In this document: positions 1-11,899 of the stretch, piece after piece
How positions within the stretch are numbered: position 1 is the first letter of the stretch
Layout of the letters: each line of letters begins with the position of its first letter
Assembly: GCA_037102815.1 (NCBI GenBank)
Contig: BTPP01000004.1
Coordinates: 4,836,001-4,900,000, forward strand
Length of the DNA stretch: 64,000 nucleotides
Origin: Neurospora intermedia
Taxonomy: Eukaryota > Ascomycota > Sordariomycetes > Sordariales > Sordariaceae
Direction: 5' to 3'
Translations under genes and position numbers: made by a program
Notes under the pieces: generated by a model
The model's database searches: none
Seen by the model: the letters and a program-made list of their open reading frames with translations, nothing else
Told to the model about the DNA's origin: nothing

Positions 1-1660
1 AAAATAATAGGGTACTGGATTAATTTTTACGTTCGATAGGAGTAAATACCTACTAATTAAGTTTAATTCCGCGCCCGAATCTATTAACCCTCGTATATTT
101 TACTAATTTCTATAAATCTTTACTAATAATTTCATTTCTAAATATAATTATAATTTACTTATATTATCCTAAATAGTTACAATTACCGCTCTAACTACAA
201 TTGGTTTAATGTTTACTCTATATAAAGGGGTACTTATAGGGATAGTACAATTCCGTACTAAATAACCGACCTAATTATAATTATAATACGTTCGGTTTTA
301 GTATACTACTATAAAATAACCTATTATATTATATTTATAGTAAATATTCAGTAGCTTCAATTAAATATAACGGTTATATATATAATTTTTCTAATAATAA
401 AGGGAATAAACAAAATTAGAATTTATTTAAAAAATAGTAGGGGGGCGACAGAGAAAATCGGAGGGGTTAATACTATAAGACGATTGAGAAAGAATATTCG
501 AAGAAGAAATAGGAGGGTATAAAGACGAAGAAAATAACGGAATATACCTTAAAAATATTTAATTTTAATAATATAATATAAATAGTTCAATACTTTCTAA
601 ACCTTCCAACTATTCTACGTACGCTACTACTTCGTTTATTATATTAATACCGGCCATCGAAAGGATACTTTATTTAAAAAAAGGGCGTAATCGGTTAATT
701 TAAGTAATAACCCGAATATATTCCAGTTAATTATATAATAAATTAAATTCTTTAGTATAATAGTAATTATAAAAATTATAAATAGTTTCCGAGGCGCCTT
801 ACTATATATATTCAAACTTATTGAGAGCGGATTATTTAATAATTTAAATATTACTATTATATTTAATTTCCAAGAAAGTATAGAGGTTACTCTATATAGG
901 CGTATTATAAATAGTATTATACCCGGACTTACTATAGAGAGCTAATATATATTTAATCTATATATTCTTAGGATTACCTTCAATATAATTAATGGCGAAC
1001 GAGAAGGAAGTACGGGGGTATTTTTAAAAATATATATCGATATTATAGAAGTAATTCCGTAATTGTAAGAAACTTTCGCTAATAAATTTAGTAATATTAT
1101 ATTTAAAGCGGTATTTAATATAAACCAATATAGTTATAGTTAGTAAAGGGGTAATTATAGCAATAGCCGCCGACGAAGGGGTAGTAAAGGGAAGTATAAT
1201 AGAAATATAAATTTAATTATAGAAAAAATAGTCCTAGTAATAGAACCCGGCGGGGATAGGGGGGTAGTTTCCTACTAAATTTTATTCGGCGAGGCCTACG
1301 AAAACGAATTAATCCTATTAAGATATATACGAAGGGAGATAATTAAGGAGAAACTTAATTATAATAAACTAGGACTCAAATAATTATTATTTACGTACGA
1401 ATTCGTCGGCTTCCGAAATTTAGGGATACGAATAGAGAGCCCGGGGTAATATAAGGGGGTAATCTTTATTATTATTTTCTTCGACGGACTCTATAGTAAA
1501 TTAATACTATTATAAAGAAGGTAGAGGAGGTTAAATTATTTTAATTATAGTAACTATAGGGGTAGTAGTACAAAAGGGACGAAGAGTAGCTTTAATAGTA
1601 TAAAAAATAAATTGGCCGTTATATATATATATTTTAATAGTATTAATTTAATTCCTAGAA
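1..1660 (-). pseudogene. gag relic of TE1
   Basis: The minus strand matches the gag-position region of TE4 (27,000-28,590) and the 5' part of TE2. No full reading frame survives, and stop codons of TAA/TAG type interrupt every frame. No zinc knuckle could be picked out by eye. Position between the 5' LTR and pol is the main reason for calling it gag; a structural capsid role is inferred from that position only. Confidence 0.5.
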
Positions 1661-1675
1661 GAAGAATTATTAATT

Positions 1676-2015
1676 TATTAGGAATATAAGCGAAAGGTAG
1701 GTTAAAATAATTATAATTGTAGCTATACGTAGGGGACGGTAAATTAGGGGTCAATTTAAAGATATATTAATAGCTACCGACTATAATAAATTATACTTCG
1801 TTAAACCTCTTTTATATTTATACAAACTCTATTCATCCGCTAATAAGCGTTGTAGAATCCTATACTAATTTAGCGCTCCAATATAGTGCCGGATTATCCT
1901 TCCCGCGAGCCCGACCCGATATAGGCGTTGCCGTTATTAGTCTACCGCTTCGGCCGACGGAGCGGAACAGCGACCGTTGGAGTGCTTCGGTATACAAACT
2001 CTTCGCCTCCTAATA
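1676..2015 (-). repeat. 5' LTR of TE1 (340 bp)
   Basis: Aligns end to end with the 340-bp LTR at 28,615-28,954 and, inverted, with the LTR at 20,899-21,240. On the minus strand it starts TATTAGGAGGC, a RIPed form of TGTTAGGAGGC, and ends CCTAATA (CCTAACA before RIP). It contains a relatively GC-rich core around 1890-1990 that kept CpG-rich sequence. Confidence 0.85.
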
Positions 2016-2145
2016 TTTAATATAATATAATTTATTATAATTAATAGTTATTAATATATTTTTAAATTAACTCCTAATTTGCCGTCCCCTACGTATAGCT
2101 ACAACCGTAGTTACTTCAGCCTACCTTCCGCCTACGTTCCTAATA
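2016..2145 (+). repeat. Truncated 5' LTR of TE2
   Basis: Only the last ~130 bp of the family LTR remain; the sequence is the reverse complement of 1676-1790 and ends cctaata at 2145. The missing first ~210 bp are replaced directly by the outer end of the TE1 LTR, so no target duplication can be read here. A short open stretch across the LTR/internal junction (2079-2267) is not a gene. Confidence 0.75.
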
Positions 2146-3265
2146 AGTTAATAGCTCTTCCTCTAGGAATTGAGCCGGTACTATTAAAATACATATACAT
2201 AGCGGCCGGTTTATTTCTTGTATTACTAAGGCTATTCCTTATCCTTCTTATATTACTACCCTTATAATTACTATAATTAAGACGATTTAACCCCCTCCGC
2301 TTTTATTATAATAATACTAGTTTACTATAGAGTTTATTGAAGAAAATAATAATAAAAATTACCCTCCTACGCTACCCCGGGCTCTCTATTTATATCCTTA
2401 AATTTTAAAAACCGACGAACTTATATATAAGTAATAATTATTCAAGTTCTAGTTTACTACAATTAAACTCCTCCTTAATTATTTCCCTTTATATATATCC
2501 TAATAGGAATAGTTTACTTTCGTAGGCTTCGCCGAATAAAATTTAGTAGGAAACTACCCTCCTATCTCCGCCGGGTTCTATTATTAAGATTACTTCTTTT
2601 ATAATTAGATTTATATTTCTATTATACTTCCCCTTACTACCCTCTTATTAGCGGCCGTTATTACAATTACCCCTTTACTAACCGTAGCTACGCTAGTTCG
2701 TACTAAATACCGCCCTAAATATAATATTATTAAATTTATTAACAAAAGTTTTTTATAACTATAGAATTACTTTTATAATATTAATACGTACTTTTAAAAA
2801 TACTTCCGTACTTCCCTCTCGTTCGCTATTAATTATATTAAAGGTAATTTTAAAAATATATAAATTAAATATATATTAATTTTTTATAATAAGCTTAAGT
2901 ATAATATTATTTGTAATACGCCTACGTAGAGCGACCTCCGTACCTTTTTAGAAATTGAATATAATAGTAATATTTAGGCTATTGAACGATCCGCTCTCGA
3001 TAAGTTCGAACGTATATAGTAAGGCGCTTTAAAAACCGTTTATAACTTCTATAACTACTATTATACTAAAGAATTCAATTTATTATACGACCAACCGGAA
3101 TATATTCAGGTTATTATATAAGTTAACCGGTTGCGCCCCCTTTTTAAATAAGGCATCCTTTCGACGGCCGGTATTAATACGATAAACGAAGTAGTAGCGT
3201 ACGTAGAACGGTTAGAAGGCTTAGAGAGTATTGAACCGTCCGTATTACGTCGTTAAAACTAAATA
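2146..3265 (+). pseudogene. gag relic of TE2
   Basis: Reverse complement of the TE1 gag region and homologous to 27,490-28,590 of TE4. Frames are broken by many TAA/TAG codons. At about 3265 similarity to TE4 jumps from gag straight to the start of RT, so the end of gag, the protease and the beginning of RT have been lost in this copy. Confidence 0.5.
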
Positions 3266-3821
3266 TCTTTAGGGGCGTTAAATAAGGTTACAAAGAAGAA
3301 TCGGACGGCGTTACCCCTTATCCAAGAGATTCTAAATCGGTTATTATTAATTAAGGTTTTTATTAAATTGGATTTGAAGGACGCGTACTATAGGATTCGG
3401 ATTTGAGAGGGAGACGAGGAGAAGATAGCCTTTCGTACGAAGTATAAGTACTATAAGTTTTTAATTATACCGATAGGGTTAGCGAACGCACCGGCAATAT
3501 TTTAAATATATATTAACAATATATTAGCAAGGCTAATAAATATAATATATATTACTTACTTTAATAATATTCTAATTTATAGTAAGAATAAAAAAGATTA
3601 TATTAATTATATTAAGGAAGTCCTTTAATAGCTATAAAATTAGAACTTCTATATAAATTTAAGTAAGTATAAGTTTTATATAAAGAGGGTATTATTCTTA
3701 GAATATATTATTTCTCTAGAAGGTATATTAATAAATTTAGAGAGGGTTATAACGATTATAGAATAGGAGGCTCTAGCAAATATTTATAATATTTAAATCT
3801 TCCTAGGGTTTATAGGATTTT
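3266..3821 (+). pseudogene. Reverse transcriptase relic of TE2, first part
   Basis: Ty3/gypsy reverse transcriptase, the polymerase that copies element RNA to cDNA. Readable motifs in order: KLDLKDAYYRIRI (about 3364-3402), FRTKYKYYKFLIIPIGLANAPAIF (core about 3430-3500), and the catalytic block YFNNILIYS (about 3557-3583), where the family has a Y/F-x-D-D box. Both catalytic Asp codons are now AAT (Asn), a G-to-A change expected from RIP. The end reads FLGFIGF just before the TE3 insertion and continues at 15,069. Several TAA stops are present. Confidence 0.9.
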
Positions 3822-4160
3822 TATTATAGGGCATTCTTGGTGGATACCTAAATGTTCTATCTTGTTATAGTAGCTGCTCGTTAGAGCGTATAATCTATTA
3901 TATAAGAGTACTCGTCCCGTTAACCTCTATTAAGGTTGACGGATTATCAATTCATATTATACCAACCTTATATCTATTTTACTTATACTCAATAAAATTA
4001 TATACAAAGTCCCAGGTTAAAGCTTGCGATAGGTCTTATCTTTAACTTCCTTTAATAAAACTATCGTTAATCGTTACGCACTATTACTCTATCCAATAAC
4101 CAATTACTTACTCTATTATTCTCTATTATTATTATTTATAAAGTACATTATCGCGTAACA
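3822..4160 (+). repeat. 5' LTR of TE3 (339 bp)
   Basis: Starts TATTATAGGGC (TGTTATAGGGC before RIP) and ends GTAACA. It aligns without length change to 14,730-15,068. It keeps more G/C than the 3' copy (for example cttggtgg here against cttagtaa there), so the two LTRs of one insertion were hit by RIP to different degrees. Confidence 0.9.
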
Positions 4161-4162
4161 AA

Positions 4163-4175
4163 TAGTACCTACAGC
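4163..4175 (+). other. Primer-binding site of TE3
   Basis: Two bases after the LTR the sequence reads tagtacctacag, which is TGGTACCTACAG with one RIP change. TGG next to a 5' LTR pairs with the 3' CCA end of the priming tRNA. The matching tRNA was not identified. Confidence 0.6.
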
Positions 4176-5880
4176 TTAGTTTCAAACCGACCTTATTATT
4201 CTTTACGTCTCTTCCTTTTATTGAGGGGGGAGATACGTTAAGATCTAATAACAATTTATTAAATTTCTCAACTATTATTCAACTTTTACCCTTTTAAACT
4301 AAATATTTGTACTTTTACTCCTCGGAATCCCCTTTTTTTTACTACTTTATTACTATTTATTTAAATCTAAAGGCTAAATTGAATAATATTAAAGACTAAT
4401 CAAGCAAACCTCTAAATAGCTTTTAACTTCTAAGAGGAAAGTTTAATATATAAAGTATATTAAATTATTAAGTTTACTACTCACGAGCCGCAACTTTACT
4501 ATAAGGAAAGATTTTAACTTTTAGCCGCCGAATTGCTTATTGAGGCAATATAATTGCACTTAAATAGAAAAATTGGTTATATTAAAATTAAACCCAATTG
4601 GGCTACTAATACTAATAACAATATTTACAATAAAGGATAGATCGTTAATCTAAATATAATAGACTGTAAAGTTTAATAGGTCCTATACAAATATTACTAA
4701 TTAATTACTAATTATCCCGTTCCAATATACTAAATTTAGCCTTTTACAATTAAAGAAGGAGTATTATTATAACTGCGAAAAAAGAACTAAAAATAATTTA
4801 TAGCCCGAATTAAAGCGAGTAATACTACTATTAATACTACCGTTTAAATACTTATTCCCCCTAATACCGGTAGTATAAACGTTTACTCTTTTCTAATAAA
4901 TTTTTCGGATACTATTAGGATAATTAATATATTAACCCTTATCGACCTAGCGTAAATTCCTATACCGCCTTCCTTACCGCCTATGTTTATTAAATAATAC
5001 GTTTAATTAGGCCCGATTTAACAATTTTTCTCGCCTATAGAATTAATAATTTTATAAATAAGTTTAGTTATTAAAATTACTATTAATATTACTTAATAAT
5101 TGGCTATTAATCCTACTATTAAATATTTTAGAAATTTTATACAAGCCGAAACTCTTCTACGCTTAGTATAGAAGTAATAGTAGGAGTAAGTAAAATAATA
5201 TTTAAAAACGGTTCTTACTAACTACTTTTCTATATACCCTATTAATTTAAATTAAAATACTATATACTTTATCTAATACAATATAAAAACCGGAGGTAGA
5301 TCCCCGAATTATCTATTTTACTTTACCTAATTAATCTATAATATTATATACTTAGTTCAAAATAGTATAAAGCCCAATTTTGGTCTCCTAGCGCCCACTA
5401 CCGCTAGGCGTAACGCTTTTTAATTTTATAAGAATCCTACTATTTATTATAATTAGCGCTCTAGCGGTCTTATCGGTCCTACCGGCGAAACGACTATAAT
5501 AAACGCTAAGGACCCGCGTAATACCGCTAATTTAGCTAGCCAAATAAAAAATCTTCGTATTAATCATACTAACCGGCAACCCCTATTCGAAAATATTAAT
5601 TAACTTTCTATTTACTTTTGCAAATATATATTAATTCCTACTATTAACTATAACATCTCCAATTAAATTCTACGGATAAACCCTAAAGAGTTAATAGACT
5701 AAACTCTAATAAATAAAAAATAAATAAAATAATAAGGACTACCGTCCGTAGTTCTAAGTAATAATAATTACCTTCCTTTAACTACTCTAAAGGCTCCCGT
5801 TCCTTCTATATATTTAGCCCTCCACTAGAACGCTTATTCTACTAATAACCTATAAACTATACACTTCAACATTAGTTCTA
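4176..5880 (+). other. Long leader of TE3
   Basis: About 1.7 kb between the PBS and the first recognisable gag-like frame. I see no domain in it. At 4213-4231 it has a polypurine-tract-like string (ttttattgaggggggaga) that copies the context of the true PPT at 14,712-14,729. The rest is RIPed AT-rich DNA; it may hold the 5' part of gag. Confidence 0.4.
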
Positions 5881-7000
5881 ATACTTCTATCCCATCGATT
5901 AAAGCTAGTAACAATAGTACAATAACGGACAATTCGGTACTTTACGAAATACTTAAGGATTTATACAATTATATTAAGGAATTAGAAAATTAGAATTAAA
6001 CTCTTACCAACTTTATCTCTAAAGCTAATATAAATAATCGTTAATTAATTAAAGAAGAACCTTTCAAAATTTTAAATATTAGAATATACTTCCCTAACGT
6101 AAAACTTAATAAAATAAAGAAGGGTATATACCAAAATAGTAAGGTTAACGTTTATACTACCTTTTACAGATTTAATAATATACTTAAAGGATATTTAAAG
6201 AATTACCTAAAAAAACGCTAAATTCTTACTAATAACCTTAATTAACTATTCTACAATATAATACTATATTAATAGAGTTTTACCCTCTCTAAGGAGGAAT
6301 ATAACAACCTTTGTAATAATTTCAATAAAACTCTTAATATACTTAATATTATATTCAATACCAAACTATATAAAGCGTAAAAATAATTAAATACAAATAA
6401 GTTTACTATAGAACTATACAAAACTAACACGTAAGCGCTTCGCAACTATTCGACCCAACTATTCAAATATATACACCTTTAGGGAGATTCTTCGGACTTC
6501 TAACTATATACTCACTTATAGAATAGCCTATACCCTATAATATAAACTATATATATTATTCCGGAATAGAATATTAATCTTAACAATTATATTAGTAGGG
6601 TTAAATAGAAGGCTATCCTAATACGCTACTTATTTCTAGAATTATTAAAGAATAGACAGTTAATTTACTATATTATTAATAGCTCCAACAACAAGGATAA
6701 TAATTCTAACGTTTATATTAACTTCTAAGGAAACTATAATAGTAATAAACCTTTCCAAAAAAACTTTTTATCCTATAATAATAAGTTTAATAGTAAATTA
6801 GGCGGGAAATTTTATTTTAATAAAGGATTTAGGAACTTTAACAATAAATTTAATAAGTACAATATAGGCCAATTAGACAATAACAATAACCACTAACATT
6901 ATTAGGGTAAAAGATTTAAATACTATTAGGTTTTATAGGACGGTTATTATACTTACACTTCCGCCGCAATAGTCTTCGCAAACGACTCTAATATAAATAA
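5880..7000 (+). pseudogene. gag relic of TE3
   Basis: A single plus-strand frame can be followed with TAA/TAG read as former Gln/Trp. It is rich in Asn, Lys and Phe and ends in an Asn/Gly-rich tail (about 6700-6890: repeated N, F, N, K residues) typical of a low-complexity nucleocapsid end. A Cys-His knuckle is not clear after RIP. It lies directly upstream of the protease-like part in the expected gag-pol order. Function as capsid is inferred from position. Confidence 0.5.
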
Positions 7001-8500
7001 TAAGGTTCACCATCTATAGAATAAAAATTACTATTTTATTAGGAACTTCAAGGAAGAAGTAGAAAAATTTATAATAGATATTTCCAAGGTTAAATATAAT
7101 AACAAACCTTCTACCTATTTTACCGGCCATCTAACCCCTAATAAACTTTCATCTCCTAATATCTCATTATTTTATATTATTTTATACGTAATAACTAACG
7201 AACCAATAATTATTCTTAATACAATTCCTATTAAAAGTACCAACTCCAACGGACCCATACAACCCCTATCGTTAAATTTATTATTTAATACTAAATCTAT
7301 AACAATTCCTAAACATTTAAAAAAGGCCCAAACGTCTTATAAATCGTCCAATCCTTTATCTAATAATTAAATAACTTCTATAAAGAATAGTCAAAAACTA
7401 CTTAGCCGGGCCGGAACATTAAAGAAAACGGACATCTAAACAAACTTACCAATATTAATAGACGGACGGAAGCCCAATTTATTAGAAGTTTAATATAAAA
7501 ACTAATATATACTACTTACTTTTATTAAAGGACAAACTATTAAAGTAATTCCAAATATTACTCTCAGGAATAAAGAAACGAATTTACAAAAAGTTACATT
7601 ATATTTGTAAATCAATATTAAATCTAGCCCTAATACACCCATCGTTACTATATATTTTAATTCAAGTTATTTATTAATAGTAGTAAGTAAAATATTTATT
7701 AAAGAGTTTTTACCGAATATAAAATATAAAGTAGTACTATTTAGTATTATAAAAGGTATTAATTCGAAGACTATTATCAATACAGTTACGGAATTTAATT
7801 TTTATATAAAAGGAAAGGTTAATAGTATTAAAGTTAATAGGTACTTCCAAATATCCGCTTTAATTATTAATAAATTAAGCCCGAATATACTATTAGAAAT
7901 AAATTTCCTTCACTACTATAGCGCAAAGTTAGACTTTAATACCGCTCTATATTCTTTTAAATCGGTTTTTAATATAAAAATTTAAAATAAAGTCTATTCT
8001 AAAAGAATCAAAGGGGGGGAGGACGTTCTTATTACCAAAATCTTCACCAAATCTAATACTCTATTATTAGGAGGGCAATTAGGAATTATCCTAATAAAAT
8101 ATAACGCCCAACTTAATAATTAATATAACCTAAATAAACGTCCTACTTATAACTTTTATATATAATATCCTTATTTACTAAACGCTACTATAAACAATAA
8201 AACTTACAAAGTTATACTATATCTAAATTAATTTAAAGAATTAATATTTATTCCTAAAGGAATTCGGATAGGTATAATTATACAACTATCGTACAAGGTT
8301 AGCGAAACTACTATACTAATTAATACTTCGGATATAGTTTTTCTTATCCCCGAAGTATAAGCCGGACTTACCTAAAAGTAATACACTATATTTATCAATA
8401 AGGCCGCCGAGGACGAAAAGGAAGAGGCCGTTAAAAAAAGTACCTTTAAAGTACCTTCCTACAAAATTATTAAACCTATTAATATCGAAATTATTCTTTC
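7001..8500 (+). pseudogene. Protease-like part of TE3 pol
   Basis: Plus-strand frame continues from gag towards RT. Near 7880-7945 it reads NILLEINFLHYYSAKLDF, which fits the conserved C-terminal segment of retropepsin-type aspartic proteases (hydrophobic, ILG-x-D/N-FL). The catalytic D-S/T-G triad upstream was not found with certainty. The protease would cleave the polyprotein; no active site can be claimed here. Confidence 0.5.
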
Positions 8501-8519
8501 CAAAGTAAGTATTAATATT

Positions 8520-9340
8520 TACAATACGGATCCCGAATTCTTAAAATAAATTAAAAGCCTCCTAAACAAATACATCAATATTTTTAAAGATAGAGGAATT
8601 ATACCGATAAAAGAAGAAAATAAAATACGTATTAATTTAGTTAAAGGATAGTAGAATTAGCGAAAGATTATTAGGCTTTACCCTTTAAGTACTAAGGACT
8701 ACAAATTTCTTAATAAGGAATATAATAAAATATACGCCTAGGGCAAAATATTATTTATATTATAACTAACTCCTATTACTTACCTAATATTTATTATTTA
8801 GAGAAAAATTAATAGAGTCGATAAAGGGCGTACTATAATTAATCTTCGCCCGTTCAATAGTATTATTATACCTAACGTATACCCCTTACCCGACTAAGAA
8901 AATATTATTAATACTATAGTCGGTAAAAAATTCTTTTCAATCTTTAACGCTACTAGATTCTTCTACCAATTACCTATTTTTATTAAATATTATAACCGTA
9001 TAATAATTATTAACCTGCGAAGTCTTAAACAATTTAACATTATATTAATAGGCTTTAAGAATTCTCCGGCATTTATATAAAGATTTATAAATAGACTATT
9101 CTTCGAGCACCGCTCCTTTATACGTACTTATATCGATAATATTATTATTTTTAATAATACTTAGGAAGAATACTTCGTCTACTTAACTATTATTATAAAT
9201 TTCCTTAATAAATATCGTATTTATATTAGCGCTAATAAATCTTTTATAAGGTATCCTTCAATATAACTATTAAGTAATATTATCGACAGAGAAGGTCGTA
9301 AACGTATAGAAGACCGTATTAAGGCCTTTTAGAAGCTAAC
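8520..9340 (+). pseudogene. Reverse transcriptase relic of TE3
   Basis: Ty3/gypsy RT with all main blocks readable in one frame: RTIINLRPFN (about 8830-8860), NVYPLPD (8874-8895), KKFFSIFNATRFFYQLPI (8925-8980), LIGFKNSPAF (9047-9078), then RTYIDNIIIFNN (9123-9158). The family box is Y-I-D-D; here the second Asp is Asn. The later NKYRIYISANKSFI block (9205-9245) is the palm/thumb segment with the usual K. Stops are TAA/TAG only. This RT subfamily differs clearly from TE2/TE4 (FYQLP against KDAYYRI), so TE3 is a separate lineage. Confidence 0.9.
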
Positions 9341-9529
9341 TTTTCTTAATACATTTAATAATTTTAAAACCTACCTTAATATAACTAAGTAGTTACATTA
9401 AAGTATATTATAGTTCGCTATTAAGGAGGAACTACTTAATTAAAAAAAGACCGAATTATTAAAGTAAGTACATAAATCGGGTAATTTATAAATAGGTTCA
9501 ATAAAGCAAATACAATAGGTATATATTTT

Positions 9530-10100
9530 TAAAGTTAAATTCGAACTAATACCCGAAGAATACGAAGCCTTCCGTATTATATAGGAAAACTTATATAATT
9601 AAATATATTTTTTCTACTATATAAAAAGTAATATACTTTTTATTAAAACCGATATTAATAATTTAACCTACGGTATCTATATTTTCTAATTTAAATACCT
9701 ATAGGACGGGGAATCTATTCCTAGAATAAATAAAATCCTATTAACTATAATTAAACTAGTATATTTCCTATTAAAATTGACGTTCTTAATTAAAAAGAAA
9801 TACAGTTCTACGGAAGTAGAAATTACAATTATTATTTAGGCCCTACGGAAATTTTAAAAGATAGTTCAATTTAATAAATATTGAATTAATATTATTACTA
9901 ACTATACTTCTACTACTAGGATCGTTAAGTATACTTCGTTACGTACGATAAATTTAGCTAAAGTTAACTTAAAGCTTATAAATACCGCCAATTAAGCGTT
10001 ATAATTCAATTTAAATATATTCTATATTTTTAAACTATTAAACATCGTACCGGATATACTATTAAAATTACCGACCGCCGAGACTACGGATAAGAATAAT
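9530..10100 (+). pseudogene. RNase H relic of TE3
   Basis: RNase H degrades the RNA strand of the RNA/DNA hybrid. Readable order: KTDINNLTYGIYIF (about 9648-9690, family TDAS-x-x-GxG), YSSTEVEITIII-x-ALRKF (9800-9855, carrying the catalytic Glu), then ITNYTSTTRIVK (9892-9930, family TDH, now TNY). It ends near LLKLPTAE (10,060-10,083), the family's P-D-A-L-S-R-L linker. Asp to Asn changes remove catalytic residues. Confidence 0.85.
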
Positions 10101-10349
10101 ATTTTTAATAAATTAGCCGATATTTAATTTAACTTCGTAAAAATATAGAATATTAATTATTAGAATAGTCTTAACGCCTTTTTATTTATATATATTAAAA
10201 TTATCTTAAATACGCATTAAATTTCGCCAATTATTATACTAGAATTTCGCTAATAGTTAATCGAAGCTTATCTTAAGGATCCTAAATATATTAAAGTTCT
10301 CCGGCTAATTAATAAAATTAACGCTCCAAAGTATATTTATATACAATAA

Positions 10350-11560
10350 TCGGAAAAGTACCTAAATTTATTAGCAGGCCCCTATCTACTTAAGAATAAA
10401 TTATTTTACTATATTAATTATTAAAATATACATCAGCTATATATTCTTCGGGTTTATATATAAAAAATATTAGAGCTAATATATAATAAAAAATACTATT
10501 TTAGAATTAATAAAATAATAAATAATTTAGCGTACTTCTATATAAGGAGAAAGACCTAAATAGTACGCAAATACATCAAATATTACAAAGTCTACCGTTA
10601 AAATTAGCAGAATAAACATCCGACCCTTAGAGAACTATTACTAATTCGGACGTTCCTAAAGCCATTTTACACAGTTACTATAAATTTTATTACCAATATA
10701 CCGATAGTTAAAGCGGCCGGTATTATATAGGCTCTAGAAAGTTTCCTAAAACTTAATACTATATATACTATTACCTATAAATTTAGTAAGAAAATACTAC
10801 TAATAGTTAACTATTCTACCTATAGTACGCAGGAATAAATTAAAGTATTACTTCGGACTTTACAACTTTATAATTAGGGTTTACTAATAGTTATTATTAG
10901 CGACCGAAATCCTAAATTTATTTTTATTATTTAAAAGAGCATTTTCGAAATATTAATTATTAATCTACTATTTTTAACAGTCTACTACACTTAAATAGAC
11001 GGATAATTAAAAAGAATAAATTAAACTACTAAAATAGTTATTCATATATAATATACAATAAATATTATTCCTTAAACATTAATATTAATAATATTATAAT
11101 ACAATTTAAATAATACTATTTAATCCACTATCGGATTATCGCTAAATAAGTTAATATACAACTTCAAACTACAAACGGCCTTCAATTTACTTATACCGGA
11201 TAATTAAAAAGTTACTATAGCGGAATTTTTAATTATTATCCGTCAAAAATATTAATTCGAAGCCGTAGAACTTATTAATTAAATTAGAATAGCTATTAAA
11301 GAACAATATAATTCCAAACATTCTCCAATAACGTTTAATATAAATAATAAAATTTATTTACATTTGGATAAAGGTTATTATTTGCTTAGAAATTTAAAGA
11401 AAAAGTAGTTAGTAGAAAGAATAGGCCCCTATTAAATTCTTAAGAAAATTAGCCTACTAATTTATAAACTCGACTTACCTAATACTTAACGTACCTATCC
11501 TATTATCTCCGTAGTATATCTTTACAAGCCAACACAAAGTCCCGATCCTTTCAATTGCGA
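10350..11560 (+). pseudogene. Integrase relic of TE3
   Basis: The DDE integrase joins cDNA to the host genome. The zinc-binding HHCC end is decayed (KYIKYYKVYR near 10,570-10,600 stands for C-x2-C). The core shows TVTINFITNIP (10,672-10,705, first Asp now Asn), ISDRNPKFIF (10,893-10,925, second Asp kept) and the QTDGQ-x-ER region (IDG near 10,995). The C-terminal part gives GYYLLRNLKKKQLVERIGPY with stops (near 11,375-11,425), then LIYKLDLP (11,459-11,483) and VVYLYKPTQSP, the usual lead-in to a chromodomain. Confidence 0.85.
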
Positions 11561-11589
11561 AATTCCACTACCATTACCGGTCAAAATTA

Positions 11590-11765
11590 ATAACTAAGAA
11601 GAATAGGAGGTCGAAAATTTTGTAACTCGAAATTAAGGACCGTTAAATATACAATATTTAATTAAATAAATTAGGTACTAAAATAAAGATAATATATAGG
11701 AACCGTACAGTAAACTTATAAGGAATTCGAAGGAATTAGTAAAGGACTTTAATATAAAATATCCG
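11590..11765 (+). pseudogene. Chromodomain relic of TE3
   Basis: Reads EVENFVTRNQGPLNIQYLIK (TAA taken as Gln), then IRYQNKDNIQEPYSKL, matching chromodomain order: E-V-E-x-I, Y-L-V-K-W-K-G-Y, then N-T-W-E-P. In chromoviruses this tail binds modified histone H3 and steers integration to heterochromatin. Trp codons of the aromatic cage appear as TAG/TAA. It ends the integrase ORF; the frame runs on for a short basic tail to about 11,900. Confidence 0.75.
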
Positions 11766-11899
11766 CTAGAACTACCGTTTAAAAGTAATTATAGAAGGGT
11801 AATTTAGCGCATTGGCAATACAATCCTACAAAAGCATCGTTAAAATAAATAGAAGAAATAACTATTTTTTCACTAAAAGAGGGGGAGGTTACCGGAAAC

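Larger units (their letters stand above)
1..2015 (-). mobile_element. TE1: 5' end of a Ty3/gypsy chromovirus (RIPed, runs off left edge)
   Basis: This block is the same, in the same orientation, as 26,940-28,954 (TE4): both begin with the shared string near position 9 (agggtact) and end in an LTR finishing at cctcctaata/cctcctaaca. It contains the 5' LTR and gag part of the element, read on the minus strand; the pol part lies left of the window. It is an inverted copy of the start of TE2, so 1-1790 and about 2016-3265 form long inverted arms. The many TAA/TAG codons and the TpA richness indicate RIP. Family assignment rests on the linked reverse transcriptase and integrase in TE2 and TE4. Confidence 0.85.

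Noticed and set aside
2079-2267. Short open frame also present inverted at 1554-1754
   Set aside because: It spans the LTR/internal border of the gypsy family, is short and differs in length between copies.
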